From a candidate division WOR-1 bacterium RIFOXYB2_FULL_46_45 (GTDB lineage: Bacteria > Margulisbacteria > WOR-1 > XYC2-FULL-46-14): a DNA stretch of 64,000 nucleotides. The notes beneath the pieces are model-generated. The model ran no database searches. It saw only the letters and a list, made by a program, of their open reading frames with translations, and was not told the DNA's origin. The stretch spans positions 255,789 to 319,788 of the forward strand of contig MEUE01000001.1 in NCBI GenBank assembly GCA_001771585.1. Reading direction: 5' to 3'. This document shows, one piece after another, positions 32,012 through 40,773 of the stretch; position 1 is the stretch's first letter, and each line of letters starts with the position of its first letter. Both the position numbers and the translations under genes were made by a program.

Positions 32012-32053
32012 CCATCAAGCTTATTTCGTCTTCCATCGTCGCTTCGCTCCTTT
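32012..32053. repeat. 42-bp direct repeat copy B (orphan fragment of wzz 5' end)
   Basis: CCATCAAGCTTATTTCGTCTTCCATCGTCGCTTCGCTCCTTT. Confidence 0.95.
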
Positions 32054-32091
32054 TAGGGTCATAGGGCCTTAGGGTCAAGGGTCATAGGGTC
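32053..32091. repeat. Octamer array (TTAGGGTC-type), inverted relative to 31353-31376
   Basis: Plus strand TTAGGGTC ATAGGGCC TTAGGGTC AAGGGTC ATAGGGTC. Confidence 0.85.
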
Positions 32092-32100
32092 TACCCCTTT

Positions 32101-32172
32101 TGCCACACTTTTAAATCTCTAAACGTTTTTATCATTCCCATACTTAATCCTTAGTACTTACCACTTAGTACT
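32101..32172. repeat. 72-bp perfect direct repeat copy B (orphan 5' fragment of four-helix-bundle gene)
   Basis: Same 72 bp as 31243-31314; rest of the gene absent here. Confidence 0.97.
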
Positions 32173-32176
32173 TCCC

Positions 32177-34348
32177 CTATTTGAATACCTTATCAATCAC
32201 CAGAATCGACGCGATTGCTTCGAATATCCACTGGGTAAAATCCTTGGTGAAGCCCCAAAGAGTTACACTATCCAGCTTCTCCGGCACCAGGATCGAATCG
32301 CCGGGGTAGAGCCCCATCGCCACCACATCTTTCCCCTGCCGCTGGGAGACGACCGAACCGTTGGCGCGTAAAATGTAAATCCCGCCGTTGTCGGCAGTGG
32401 AGGTCGTTCCCCCAACCGAACTTAAATAATCCCGCACCCGCAGTCCCGCGATATAAGAAACTGCCGTCGGATTATAAACTTCGCCAAGAACCACCACACT
32501 CTTGGGAACCTTTGGAACCAGCACCTCATCCCCATCTTCCAGTTCAACGTCGTTCTTGCTCCCCTTCAATTTTGAAAGGTCATCCAAATTAACAATAACT
32601 CTCCCCTTAAAAGTTTTTTTCTTTAAATAATCGATAATTTGCTTGGTTTTGCTATAGGTCTCTTCCTTCATGGAAATCGACTGTTGGGCCACCATCCCAT
32701 TCCCCAGCTCCCGCTCCTTGCGCAAAAGATCAATCTCAAGTTTTGAAATTAAATCCATGTAATTTTCCTGCTGGATACTTTTTATACTCGGCCTGGTTAA
32801 AATCGCTCCGTAAATATAGGCATAATCGGTGAAGCCCCCCGCCCGCTCGATGACGGAACTGATCCTCTCCCCCAGCATCAAGGCATATTTACCCGGCCGC
32901 TTAAATTCCCCTTTGAGAGTAACACTTTCATCTTTTCTCTCCGGCAGAAAGACACTGATCTCATCCAACGGCTCAAGATAAATATTGTAAGCGGAATCTT
33001 TTTCCACAAAGAGCTTTTGGTAGTCGATCGGATAAATATTCGTTTTTGAACTGCCGGGAGCGGCGGCACGGACCACTTCAATTTGAGGGATCCCCGCGGT
33101 TTTAAACGAATTTTTACTCAAAACATCCAGGAGCCGCATCCCCTCTTTGTACTCGTAGCTCCCCGGATATTTCACTTCTCCTCTCAATAAAACCTTATTT
33201 TCTATGCTGGCATAAACGGAAAAAACCTTAATGATATCCAGATCCCGGATGGGAATGCCCATTTGAACCTTCTCGCTTAAAGCGGCAACCTGCTCGTCCA
33301 TTACAATCTTCTTTTGGTGCGCCACCATTCTTTCAATCTGGACCCGGTTTAAATAGGTCGCCGCGTTTACTCCCCCCGCCAACCACAAGACATCCACCAA
33401 ATCCGCCTGCCCCTTTATCTCATAAATGGCCGGCCGCTTCACCGCGCCGACTACCGCCGCCACATCCCCGATTACGGGGACAAAAACCGTATCCCCGGAT
33501 TGCAGCTGGCGGTCTTGAGAGCTGTCCCCTTTTAATAAGAATTTATAAAGATCGATAGTCGCGACCGCCCGGCCGTTGCGAAGGATTTTGATATCACGCA
33601 TTGAGCCCTGTTTGGTCGGACCGCCGGCGGCAAAAAGAGCGGCATAGGCGGTCGAAAGAGAATTCAAGGAGTAGCTCCCCGGCTGTTTTACCTCTCCCAC
33701 CACATAAATCCGCAAAGTTTTTAGGGTGCCAAAGGTTATCCCGACATTTATACCTTCGTAAAATTTGTTGAGCTGTGATTCGACAAAGGGCTTGAGCTGG
33801 CCGTAGGAGAGGCCGGCGACATTTACCACTCCGACTTTGGGAAGAACGATTTCGCCGTTCTGATTGACCGAGACCTTAAAAATCCCCTCGCTCACCCCCC
33901 AGATTGTGATATTAAAAGTGTCGCCCGGTCCGATGATGTAATCCGAATTAACCGGAACGTCTTCTTGGGAGGTAGGAAGAAAGGATGACGCCGATTTTTT
34001 GAAGAGATCGTAGCCAAACTGCGTCACCGGCTCATAGCCTTCAATCGTAATGTTTTTAGATATGTCTTGTTCCAATTTAGAAAGCCTATCCCATTTAGCC
34101 TTTGCTTCCAAGGTTGGATCCATAGTTAAAAAATTGATTTTTTCATCCGTATCCACCTGGTCTTGATTGCTCTGCTGTTGTTGATTGCCTGAAATAGAGC
34201 TTTTTCCCTGCTGGTTGTTCTGCAAATACTGCTGGGCGGCCTGGATGGCGGCAGGACTGATCGTTGTGGTATCAACCGCCTGGGCAAAAGGAGCGACAGT
34301 CGACAGGAAACAAAGCGACAGGAACAAAGCAATAACTTTTTTTAACAC
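32177..34348 (-). CDS. Polysaccharide export outer-membrane protein (Wza-like, multiple SLBB domains)
   Basis: 723 aa; signal peptide MLKKVIALFLSLCFLSTVAPFAQA; YIIGPGDTFNITIWG; repeated SLBB-like segments (VVGEVKQPGSYSL, VLGEVYNPTAVSYIAG). Confidence 0.93.
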   Translation of the reverse strand: MLKKVIALFLSLCFLSTVAPFAQAVDTTTISPAAIQAAQQYLQNNQQGKSSISGNQQQQSNQDQVDTDEKINFLTMDPTLEAKAKWDRLSKLEQDISKNITIEGYEPVTQFGYDLFKKSASSFLPTSQEDVPVNSDYIIGPGDTFNITIWGVSEGIFKVSVNQNGEIVLPKVGVVNVAGLSYGQLKPFVESQLNKFYEGINVGITFGTLKTLRIYVVGEVKQPGSYSLNSLSTAYAALFAAGGPTKQGSMRDIKILRNGRAVATIDLYKFLLKGDSSQDRQLQSGDTVFVPVIGDVAAVVGAVKRPAIYEIKGQADLVDVLWLAGGVNAATYLNRVQIERMVAHQKKIVMDEQVAALSEKVQMGIPIRDLDIIKVFSVYASIENKVLLRGEVKYPGSYEYKEGMRLLDVLSKNSFKTAGIPQIEVVRAAAPGSSKTNIYPIDYQKLFVEKDSAYNIYLEPLDEISVFLPERKDESVTLKGEFKRPGKYALMLGERISSVIERAGGFTDYAYIYGAILTRPSIKSIQQENYMDLISKLEIDLLRKERELGNGMVAQQSISMKEETYSKTKQIIDYLKKKTFKGRVIVNLDDLSKLKGSKNDVELEDGDEVLVPKVPKSVVVLGEVYNPTAVSYIAGLRVRDYLSSVGGTTSTADNGGIYILRANGSVVSQRQGKDVVAMGLYPGDSILVPEKLDSVTLWGFTKDFTQWIFEAIASILVIDKVFK

Positions 34349-34584
34349 TAGACACCGATCCTTTCCAATTTGGTTTTCATTTTGGTATAGGCCAATTTGG
34401 CCCGTTGTTGAACCCTTGGATTAAAAAGGTTCAAAATTTCTTTCCCCAGGACCCTGTACTGTCCGCCAACCTTACAGGTCTCAAGTACTCCCCTTTTTAT
34501 CAAGCGTAAAAAGGTGGAGCGGGAAATTTTTAGGAGTGAAGCGGTCTCTTCGAGCGTATAGATTTCGTGTTCGCGGACTTCCAT
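34348..34584 (-). CDS. Helix-turn-helix (excisionase/MerR-type) DNA-binding protein
   Basis: 78 aa; YTLEETASLLKISRSTFLRLIKRGVLETCKVGGQYRVLGKEI. Confidence 0.88.
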   Translation of the reverse strand: MEVREHEIYTLEETASLLKISRSTFLRLIKRGVLETCKVGGQYRVLGKEILNLFNPRVQQRAKLAYTKMKTKLERIGV

Positions 34585-34596
34585 GTTGATTTGGTA

Positions 34597-34625
34597 ATTG
34601 TAGCTTATGTGTCAAAATGTGTCAA
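34597..34625 (-). promoter_or_regulatory. Sigma70-type promoter upstream of HTH gene and polysaccharide locus
   Basis: Minus strand TTGACA-N17-TACAAT (-35 at 34620-34625, -10 at 34597-34602), 12 nt before the HTH gene ATG; a second TTGACA is embedded in the spacer. Confidence 0.65.
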
Positions 34626-35735
34626 GATATGTCGCGCAATGGCCGGAGCCGAGGTCAGCCCGGGCGACTCAATCCCAATCAGATTGATGAATCCCGGAAA
34701 ATCTTCTTGGATTATAAAATCGGGCTCTTTGCCGTCTTTCATATTCAATTTGGGGCGGATTCCCGATTGGTCGGGGGACAAATCTTCCAATTGAACCGAC
34801 GGCAAATATTTGGCGATTGATTCATGGAAGGCAAAACGGTGTTCGGCCACAACATTATAATCAATTTCATCAACCGGATAGGCATTCGGACCGAATTTAA
34901 TGCTCCCGCCGGTATCGATTAAGGTATGGATGCCCAGGGCCTTGTTCCCCTTTTGCGGTGTAGGATAGACCAGGCCATTCACAAGAGGACAGGTCGATGA
35001 CCTGTCCGTACGAGAATATGAAAAATATTCGCCCTTCAAATAATGCAACCTATATCCGGCGGAATCGATGTCGATTCCCGCCATCGCCGCGATTTTATCC
35101 GCCGATAACCCGGCGGAATTGATGACAATGCAACTTTCGATTTCCAAAGATGGACCGGTCAATGACCGGTCCCTACAATATATTTTATATTCTTCATCTT
35201 CTTTTTTAATCCCCGTAACCTCCGAATTAAAACAAAACATCACCCCATTCTCTTTCGCCTTCTTATAAAAATATTTCATGATACTGTGGGAATCGATCAC
35301 TCCGGTTATAGGAGAATAAAGCGCCACGATCGCCGAAACGTTCGGCTCCAATTCTCTAATTTTATCCTTGCCGATGATCTCCAATCCCTCCACTCCATTG
35401 GCCTCCCCCTTTTTCTTTATCTCTTCAAGTTGATTCAATTCCTCTTCTTTGGTAGCGACGATAATCTTTCCCAGCTTACGAAACAAAATGTTATGCTTTG
35501 CGCAAATATCCCAGAGCAGTTGCCGCCCTTCGACGCAAAGTTTGGCCTTCAAAGATCCGGGGGTATAATACATGCCGGCGTGGACAACTTCGGAATTGCG
35601 GCTTGAGGTCTCCTGCCCATATGAATCGTGCTTTTCAAGGACAACGATATCCTTATTCGGATATTTCTCCGAAAGCTCGAAGGCAATCGCGAGTCCGACT
35701 ATGCCCGCCCCTATAATAGTGATGTCGATTTTAAT
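34605..35735 (-). CDS. FAD-dependent oxidoreductase (L-2-hydroxyglutarate oxidase LhgO-like); 5' end extended beyond ORF-track start
   Basis: ORF-track portion 34605-35573; reading continues in frame upstream as (I)KIDITIIGAGIVGLAIAFELSEKYPNKDIVVLEKHDSYGQETSSRNSEVVHAGMYYTPGS, restoring the GxGxxG FAD motif; probable ATT start at 35735 after a GGAG motif. Confidence 0.8.
   Translation of the reverse strand: MKIDITIIGAGIVGLAIAFELSEKYPNKDIVVLEKHDSYGQETSSRNSEVVHAGMYYTPGSLKAKLCVEGRQLLWDICAKHNILFRKLGKIIVATKEEELNQLEEIKKKGEANGVEGLEIIGKDKIRELEPNVSAIVALYSPITGVIDSHSIMKYFYKKAKENGVMFCFNSEVTGIKKEDEEYKIYCRDRSLTGPSLEIESCIVINSAGLSADKIAAMAGIDIDSAGYRLHYLKGEYFSYSRTDRSSTCPLVNGLVYPTPQKGNKALGIHTLIDTGGSIKFGPNAYPVDEIDYNVVAEHRFAFHESIAKYLPSVQLEDLSPDQSGIRPKLNMKDGKEPDFIIQEDFPGFINLIGIESPGLTSAPAIARHILTHFDT
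34987..35007. repeat. In-frame palindromic element copy 1 (in LhgO-like gene)
   Basis: GGACAGGTC GAT GACCTGTCC, perfect 9-bp arms; peptide RTDRSSTCP. Confidence 0.93.
35152..35172. repeat. In-frame palindromic element copy 2 (in LhgO-like gene)
   Basis: GGACCGGTC AAT GACCGGTCC followed by CTAC; peptide CRDRSLTGP. Confidence 0.93.
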
Positions 35736-36658
35736 ATGCCCTTCTCCGTAATGTAGCCTGTAATGTATTTAGCGGGAGTGACATCAAAAGCCGGGTAGCG
35801 GACCGGAGTCCCTTTGGCCGCGATGCGTTTGCCATTGACGACAACAACCTCGTCCGCGTCTCTCTCTTCTATCTTTATATCTTTACCGCTCTTGGTCTTT
35901 GGATCGATCGTTGAAAAAGGGACCGCGATATAAAATGGGATACCGTGTTCCTTGGCCAGTACCGCGATTGAATAAGTTCCGATCTTATTGGCGGTATCAC
36001 CGTTTCTGGCAACGCGATCGGCTCCGGTAACAACCAGGTCGATCTCCCCTCTTTGCATAAAGTGGCCTACCATATTATCAGTGATCAGATGATAATCAAC
36101 CCCCATTTGTTTTAATTCCCAGGCAGTTAAGCGAGCCCCTTGCAGATATGGGCGGGTTTCTCCTGTGAAAACATGTATCCTTTTTCCCTGTTCATGCGCC
36201 GCGCGGATGACGCCGACCGCCGTCCCATAATCTACCGTTGCCAGTGCTCCAGCGTTGCAATGGGTTAGAATCGACATGCCGCTTTTGATAAGTTTGGCAC
36301 CGTAGGCCCCCATCTTTTTATTGATTGCGATATCTTCTTCCGCCATACGATTCGCTTCAACCAATAGATCCTTCCCTTCTTCATTATATTGAAGCATTTT
36401 GTTGACCGCCCATTGGATATTAACCGCCGTTGGGCGGGAAGCGATTAGGGCCTTTGCCGCTTTTTGCAAATCTTTTCCGGCCAAGACACAACCGTACGCC
36501 GCGGCAACACCGATCGCCGGCGCTCCACGAATGTTCATATCCTTGATGGCTTTAACGACATCTTGATAGGTTTTTAAGTATAGAAACTTTAATTTATGGG
36601 GAAGTTCTAACTGGTCGATGATCTTTAGTTTGCCGTGAACCCATTCAAGAGTACGCAT
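35711..36658 (-). CDS. mtnA: S-methyl-5-thioribose-1-phosphate isomerase
   Basis: MRTLEWVHGKLKIIDQLELPHKLKFLYLKTYQDVVKAIKDMNIRGAPAIGVAAAYG..., GADRVARNGDTANKIGTY; start set at 36658 because TATAAT lies 6 nt upstream (ORF track began at 36853). Confidence 0.93.
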   Translation of the reverse strand: MRTLEWVHGKLKIIDQLELPHKLKFLYLKTYQDVVKAIKDMNIRGAPAIGVAAAYGCVLAGKDLQKAAKALIASRPTAVNIQWAVNKMLQYNEEGKDLLVEANRMAEEDIAINKKMGAYGAKLIKSGMSILTHCNAGALATVDYGTAVGVIRAAHEQGKRIHVFTGETRPYLQGARLTAWELKQMGVDYHLITDNMVGHFMQRGEIDLVVTGADRVARNGDTANKIGTYSIAVLAKEHGIPFYIAVPFSTIDPKTKSGKDIKIEERDADEVVVVNGKRIAAKGTPVRYPAFDVTPAKYITGYITEKGILKSTSLL

Positions 36659-36706
36659 GGTATGATTATAATTGAAATTTTTTCCAAATTCTAGCGATAA
36701 TATAGT

Positions 36707-37210
36707 ATGAACGTAAGTAGAATTGGTTCTTTGCTTGTTTGCCAACGGGAATTTGGAATAACTAATCTGCCAACCATTAGAACCGTCGGTTTTAATACTT
36801 GCGCGATTGTGGTTTTTATTAATCGTAAGGCAGGCATTGGTGCTTTGGCACATTTTGATATAAATACGGATATTCGAGCTTCACTTCAAGAAGTCATACT
36901 TCCCTCGTTAAGACAAGCGGATACGGAGTTTAGCGTTAAGATTATCTGCAGACATTTGAGCAAATTGCCACAAACTATTCAGACAGAACTGATAAAAAAC
37001 GGCATAAGAAAGGTCAAGGTTTTTCTTGCGCAAGGTTTCCGCAAAGGACTTGCAGCAAAGACACTAACGGGTAAGCTGCTTGAAGATAAAGCGGTAATGA
37101 CCCCTCAAGAATTAAGCAAATTAGAAGATTCGTTACGGCATATAATGAGTGGAAATAGATTAATTAGAGATGTTTCTCTTATCTCACCCAATCCACCACC
37201 ACCGTCCTGA
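36707..37210 (+). CDS. Possible CheD-like deamidase
   Basis: 167 aa plus-strand ORF; FNTCAIVVFINRKAGIGALAHFDI has the Cys...His arrangement of CheD-like proteins; TTGAAA-N18-GATAAT lies 5 nt upstream of the ATG. Confidence 0.5.
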   Translation: MNVSRIGSLLVCQREFGITNLPTIRTVGFNTCAIVVFINRKAGIGALAHFDINTDIRASLQEVILPSLRQADTEFSVKIICRHLSKLPQTIQTELIKNGIRKVKVFLAQGFRKGLAAKTLTGKLLEDKAVMTPQELSKLEDSLRHIMSGNRLIRDVSLISPNPPPPS

Positions 37211-37670
37211 TTTCGTCAGATGACTGCCCGTTTGATTCAAAAGACAAAATGTATCCTTTTTTCTTATACGAATAGGTAACCTTGTTCGGATTTTCCGGAG
37301 TGTTGACATTAACCGCCGGTTCGCCGTATTTTTGCCTGATAACCGAAAGAGAGACCGGATAATCAAGTTGTAAAATTACCAGCCCCTCCTTTTTTGTATT
37401 GCTCAAGCGGACCTCAACCTCCCCCCACCTCCCATCCTTCAAAGTATAAACCGTAAAATACGGGGTCTTTTTATCAGCCTTGTCGAGCTTAATTTCAAGG
37501 ATGGTTTCAATTTGGCTTTTGGCCAAAGGGATATTTTTTGACAGGGCATCAAGTCCCTTAAACAGCAAAGAATTATCCCGACTTGTTTTAACCACAGATG
37601 CCTCCTTTATAAAAATAAAAAACAGAAACAAAAAAAGAATAAACAAAACTGCCGCTTTTAAAAATTTCAT
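37179..37670 (-). CDS. Hypothetical membrane-anchored/secreted protein
   Basis: Start set at MKFLKAAVLFILFLFLFFIFIKEAS (hydrophobic N-terminus); the longer ORF-track start (37742) overlaps murE. Confidence 0.6.
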   Translation of the reverse strand: MKFLKAAVLFILFLFLFFIFIKEASVVKTSRDNSLLFKGLDALSKNIPLAKSQIETILEIKLDKADKKTPYFTVYTLKDGRWGEVEVRLSNTKKEGLVILQLDYPVSLSVIRQKYGEPAVNVNTPENPNKVTYSYKKKGYILSFESNGQSSDEIRTVVVDWVR

Positions 37671-37708
37671 TGCCGCCATATTATACATGTCCCTGCACAT
37701 CCAACAGT

Positions 37709-39088
37709 TCAATCGTGGCTTCTCCTCACTTTTTTCTTCCAAAACTCCTTAACCACCTGCCGATCGTCAATTTCAACCTTCTTCCCGTTAAAGTCCTGAT
37801 AGGTCTCATGCCCCCGCCCCGCAATAACGACGATATCGTCTTTTTGGGCAATACCTAGAGCTTTCTGAATCGCTTCCTTTCTATCTGCCCTCTTTTCCCT
37901 GTTTGACATTTGACATTTGTCATTTGTCATTCCGAGCGCGATCTCATCAATAATTTGTTCTGGGCGCTCGGTATGCGGGTCGTCGGTTGTAACAATCACA
38001 TAATCCGCAAGCTCCGCGGCAATCTTGCCCATGATCGGCCGTTTCTCGCGATCGCGGTCTCCGGGACAGCCAAATACCAGAATAATTCGTCCGATTGTGA
38101 AACTTTTCACAAGCTCAAGTAGTTTACGCAGCGCGTCCGGAGAATGAGCAAAATCAACAATCACATTCTCTCCAATTCTTTCAAATCGCCCCGGAACCCC
38201 TTTCAATGCCTCAATCCCCTTTTTGATTATTTTGGGATTAAGATTCAGCGCCAAACCGCAATGATAGGCGGCAAGAATGTTATAAAGATTATACTCCCCG
38301 ATAAGTGAAGTATTAAACTCCGACAAAGCCCGGCCTTTTTCATCTCTCATCTCATGCTTTACTTCACGCAGTCCATAAGTTATAACCTCCGCGTTACAAA
38401 CATCAATTATCTTTTGCGCGTAAGGGTCGTCGGAATTGACGATCGCAAAAGCGTCGTTTTTCAATTCCGCAAAAAGTTTTTGTTTGGCGACTAAATATTC
38501 GTCCATCGTCTTATGAAAATCGAGATGGTCGTGGGTTAAATTGGTAAAAATAGCGATATCAAAATCACAGCCCCAAACCCTATCCTGCGCCAGAGAATGG
38601 GAAGAGACCTCCATTACCACATGGGTTATCCCCTGTTTCAAACAATCGGCAAAATACTTGTGGAGCTCGGGGGCTTCGGGGGTCGTTAAACCGGTTGGAG
38701 TATCAATCGTTCCGATTTTACCAACTTTGAAACCGGCCGTTTTTAAGATCGATTCAATTAAATAGGCAGTCGTGGTCTTACCGTTTGTGCCGGTAATTCC
38801 GATTAAAGTGAGCTTTTTTGAAGGATCGCCGTAGAATTCGCTCGAAAGTTCGGCCAGAGCCTTTCTGGCATCCGGGACTATTCTTTTTTCAATCCCATCC
38901 GGGATTTTAAAGTCCTTCTCCGCGACGACAAGCTTCGCTCCGTTTTTAATCGCCTGCGGGATAAAAGAATAACCGTCTGCTTTTGTCCCCGGAATCGCGA
39001 CAAAAGCAAATCCCTCTTTAACTTCTTTTGAATTATATGTAATACCTTTTATCATATTTATATCAGCTAAATAATTTTCAATTATCAA
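37709..39088 (-). CDS. murE: UDP-N-acetylmuramoyl-tripeptide synthetase (MurE); true start possibly 39055
   Basis: 459 aa; GITGTNGKTTTAYLIESIL, EVSSHSLAQDRVWGCDFDIAIFTNLTHDHLDFHKTMDEY, VFGCPGDRDREKRPIMG, TDDPHTERPEQII. Confidence 0.96.
   Translation of the reverse strand: MIIENYLADINMIKGITYNSKEVKEGFAFVAIPGTKADGYSFIPQAIKNGAKLVVAEKDFKIPDGIEKRIVPDARKALAELSSEFYGDPSKKLTLIGITGTNGKTTTAYLIESILKTAGFKVGKIGTIDTPTGLTTPEAPELHKYFADCLKQGITHVVMEVSSHSLAQDRVWGCDFDIAIFTNLTHDHLDFHKTMDEYLVAKQKLFAELKNDAFAIVNSDDPYAQKIIDVCNAEVITYGLREVKHEMRDEKGRALSEFNTSLIGEYNLYNILAAYHCGLALNLNPKIIKKGIEALKGVPGRFERIGENVIVDFAHSPDALRKLLELVKSFTIGRIILVFGCPGDRDREKRPIMGKIAAELADYVIVTTDDPHTERPEQIIDEIALGMTNDKCQMSNREKRADRKEAIQKALGIAQKDDIVVIAGRGHETYQDFNGKKVEIDDRQVVKEFWKKKVRRSHD
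37902..37929. repeat. Heptamer array inside murE, 4 units
   Basis: TTTGACA TTTGACA TTTGTCA TTTGTCA; translated as MTNDKCQMSN in MurE. Confidence 0.88.
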
Positions 39089-39165
39089 TTAACAATTATC
39101 AATTTATGAACTATTTTATATAATAATACATTAATTGAACATTGAAAATTGATCATTGATTATTC
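39075..39165. repeat. Facing heptamer arrays between murE and femAB-like gene
   Basis: Left 39075-39102 TTTTCAA TTATCAA TTAACAA TTATCAA; right 39134-39161 ATTGAAC ATTGAAA ATTGATC ATTGATT; opposite orientation. Confidence 0.88.
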
Positions 39166-40173
39166 TCCCAAAGAGTCCGAAATTTTGCCTTTCGTCAGCA
39201 AACTTCTCGCGTTTTTAAAAAACGCCAAGCCTTTTTCAAATAAATGATAAAAGAGCGGGTCAAAGACCAGATCGTGCATGCCGACATATTTTATCAACTC
39301 TCCGTTAAAGCCCTTTTTGAAACGATAAACACCCCAAAGAGGGTGATCGGGTGTGGGGTTGGAAGGAACCCCCCACAAATCATAGATTTTGTATCCCGCC
39401 TGTTTAGCCCATTGGATGATATGCCAGTGCAAAGCGTGGTTTGGCATCACGTTACGCTGTTCGGATTTTGAAGCGCCGTACATGTACCAGACGCGGGAAC
39501 CGAACATAAAAACAAAGACCCCGGCAATCGGCTCGTCTTTTAAATAAGCAATAAAAATCTTGGCCATACCGCGGTCGACAAGGTGCGTCTTAATTTTTTG
39601 ATAATATGAGATGGGATGGATCAAAAAATTATCCCGTCCGGCGGTCTCTTTATAGAGCTCGTAAAATTCTTCAACCGTCCCGTCGTTGACAACAACTCCT
39701 TTTTTGGACGACAGACGGATATTGTAGCGGGTCTTCTCATCACATTTTTTTAAGATCTCTTCTTCCGTTTTTGTTAAATCAATATAATAGGTGGACCTGG
39801 GCTGGACCTGTTTTTTGTTGGCGATAAAACCTTGTTGGGACAAAAGGGACGCTTTTTCTTCCGGAATGGCGGGATCGATTTTCAACACGATCGCACGGTG
39901 TTTCTTGGCCTCTATTCTAATGTCTTTTATCAACCGCCCAACAATTTCGCGGTCAGAAAAATCGACCGCGGGACCGTTGGGACAATAAAAAATAGATTTG
40001 TTAAGATAAGGGATTTTGCGTTTCAGGATCGAAGCCGCGGCAATTATTTTACCGTTTTCTTCGATAGCCAGGCGGATCGGCTCCCACCCTTTTACTTCGG
40101 CCCACTCCCACGATTGTAAAATAGGGCACTGCGGGGTTGACGCAACATACTCGTTCCATAAATTTCGGTCCAT
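39160..40173 (-). CDS. FemAB/FemX-like peptidoglycan branching aminoacyltransferase
   Basis: 337 aa; [66 protein letters not shown]. Confidence 0.92.
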   Translation of the reverse strand: MDRNLWNEYVASTPQCPILQSWEWAEVKGWEPIRLAIEENGKIIAAASILKRKIPYLNKSIFYCPNGPAVDFSDREIVGRLIKDIRIEAKKHRAIVLKIDPAIPEEKASLLSQQGFIANKKQVQPRSTYYIDLTKTEEEILKKCDEKTRYNIRLSSKKGVVVNDGTVEEFYELYKETAGRDNFLIHPISYYQKIKTHLVDRGMAKIFIAYLKDEPIAGVFVFMFGSRVWYMYGASKSEQRNVMPNHALHWHIIQWAKQAGYKIYDLWGVPSNPTPDHPLWGVYRFKKGFNGELIKYVGMHDLVFDPLFYHLFEKGLAFFKNARSLLTKGKISDSLGE

Positions 40174-40209
40174 ATCAACATTTTATCATGGTGTGCTATA
40201 ATAAAAACC

Positions 40210-40773
40210 ATGATATTAATGATCGACAATTACGACTCTTTTACCTATAATCTGGTCCAATATTTGGGCGAACTGGGAGAAAAACTGGAAGTTTATCGCA
40301 ACGACAAGATCGACGTCGCGACAATTGAAAAACTGGCCCCCAAAAGAATCGTTATCTCTCCCGGTCCGGGAGAACCGAAAGACGCCGGGGTTTCAATTGA
40401 AACGATAAGAAACTTTGCCGGAAAAATACCAATCCTCGGAGTATGCTTGGGACATCAAGCGATCGCGGAAGCGTTTGGTGGGAAAGTTGTACGGGCTGGA
40501 CGCTTGATGCACGGAAAGACCTCCGAAATACATCATGACGGCAAGACCATTTTTAAGGGATTACCCAACCCCTTCACCGCCACCCGCTATCATTCGCTGA
40601 TTGTTGAAAGAGAGAGTTTGCCCGATTGTTTTGAAGTGAGTGCCAAAACCGAAGAAAAGGAAATCATGGGCATCCGCCATAAAGTTTATAAGCTGGAAGG
40701 GGTGCAGTTCCATCCCGAATCTATTCTGACTTCTTCGGGGAAGCTGCTTCTGAAGAATTTTTTGGCTCTTTAG
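40210..40773 (+). CDS. pabA/trpG: Anthranilate/aminodeoxychorismate synthase component II (glutamine amidotransferase)
   Basis: 187 aa; [59 protein letters not shown]. Confidence 0.96.
   Translation: MILMIDNYDSFTYNLVQYLGELGEKLEVYRNDKIDVATIEKLAPKRIVISPGPGEPKDAGVSIETIRNFAGKIPILGVCLGHQAIAEAFGGKVVRAGRLMHGKTSEIHHDGKTIFKGLPNPFTATRYHSLIVERESLPDCFEVSAKTEEKEIMGIRHKVYKLEGVQFHPESILTSSGKLLLKNFLAL

Noticed and set aside
30876-32172. Repeat arrays as a CRISPR array
   Set aside because: Units are 7-8 bp and contiguous without spacers, and no cas genes are present.
36659-36853. N-terminal 65-residue extension of MtnA in the ORF track
   Set aside because: The MtnA family start MRTLEW is internal, and TATAAT lies just upstream of it at 36665-36670; the extension overlaps the divergent ORF.
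37671-37742. N-terminal extension of the 187-aa ORF (MEEKSEEKPRLNCWMCRDMYNMAA)
   Set aside because: It overlaps the end of murE; the hydrophobic leader begins at MKFLKAA.
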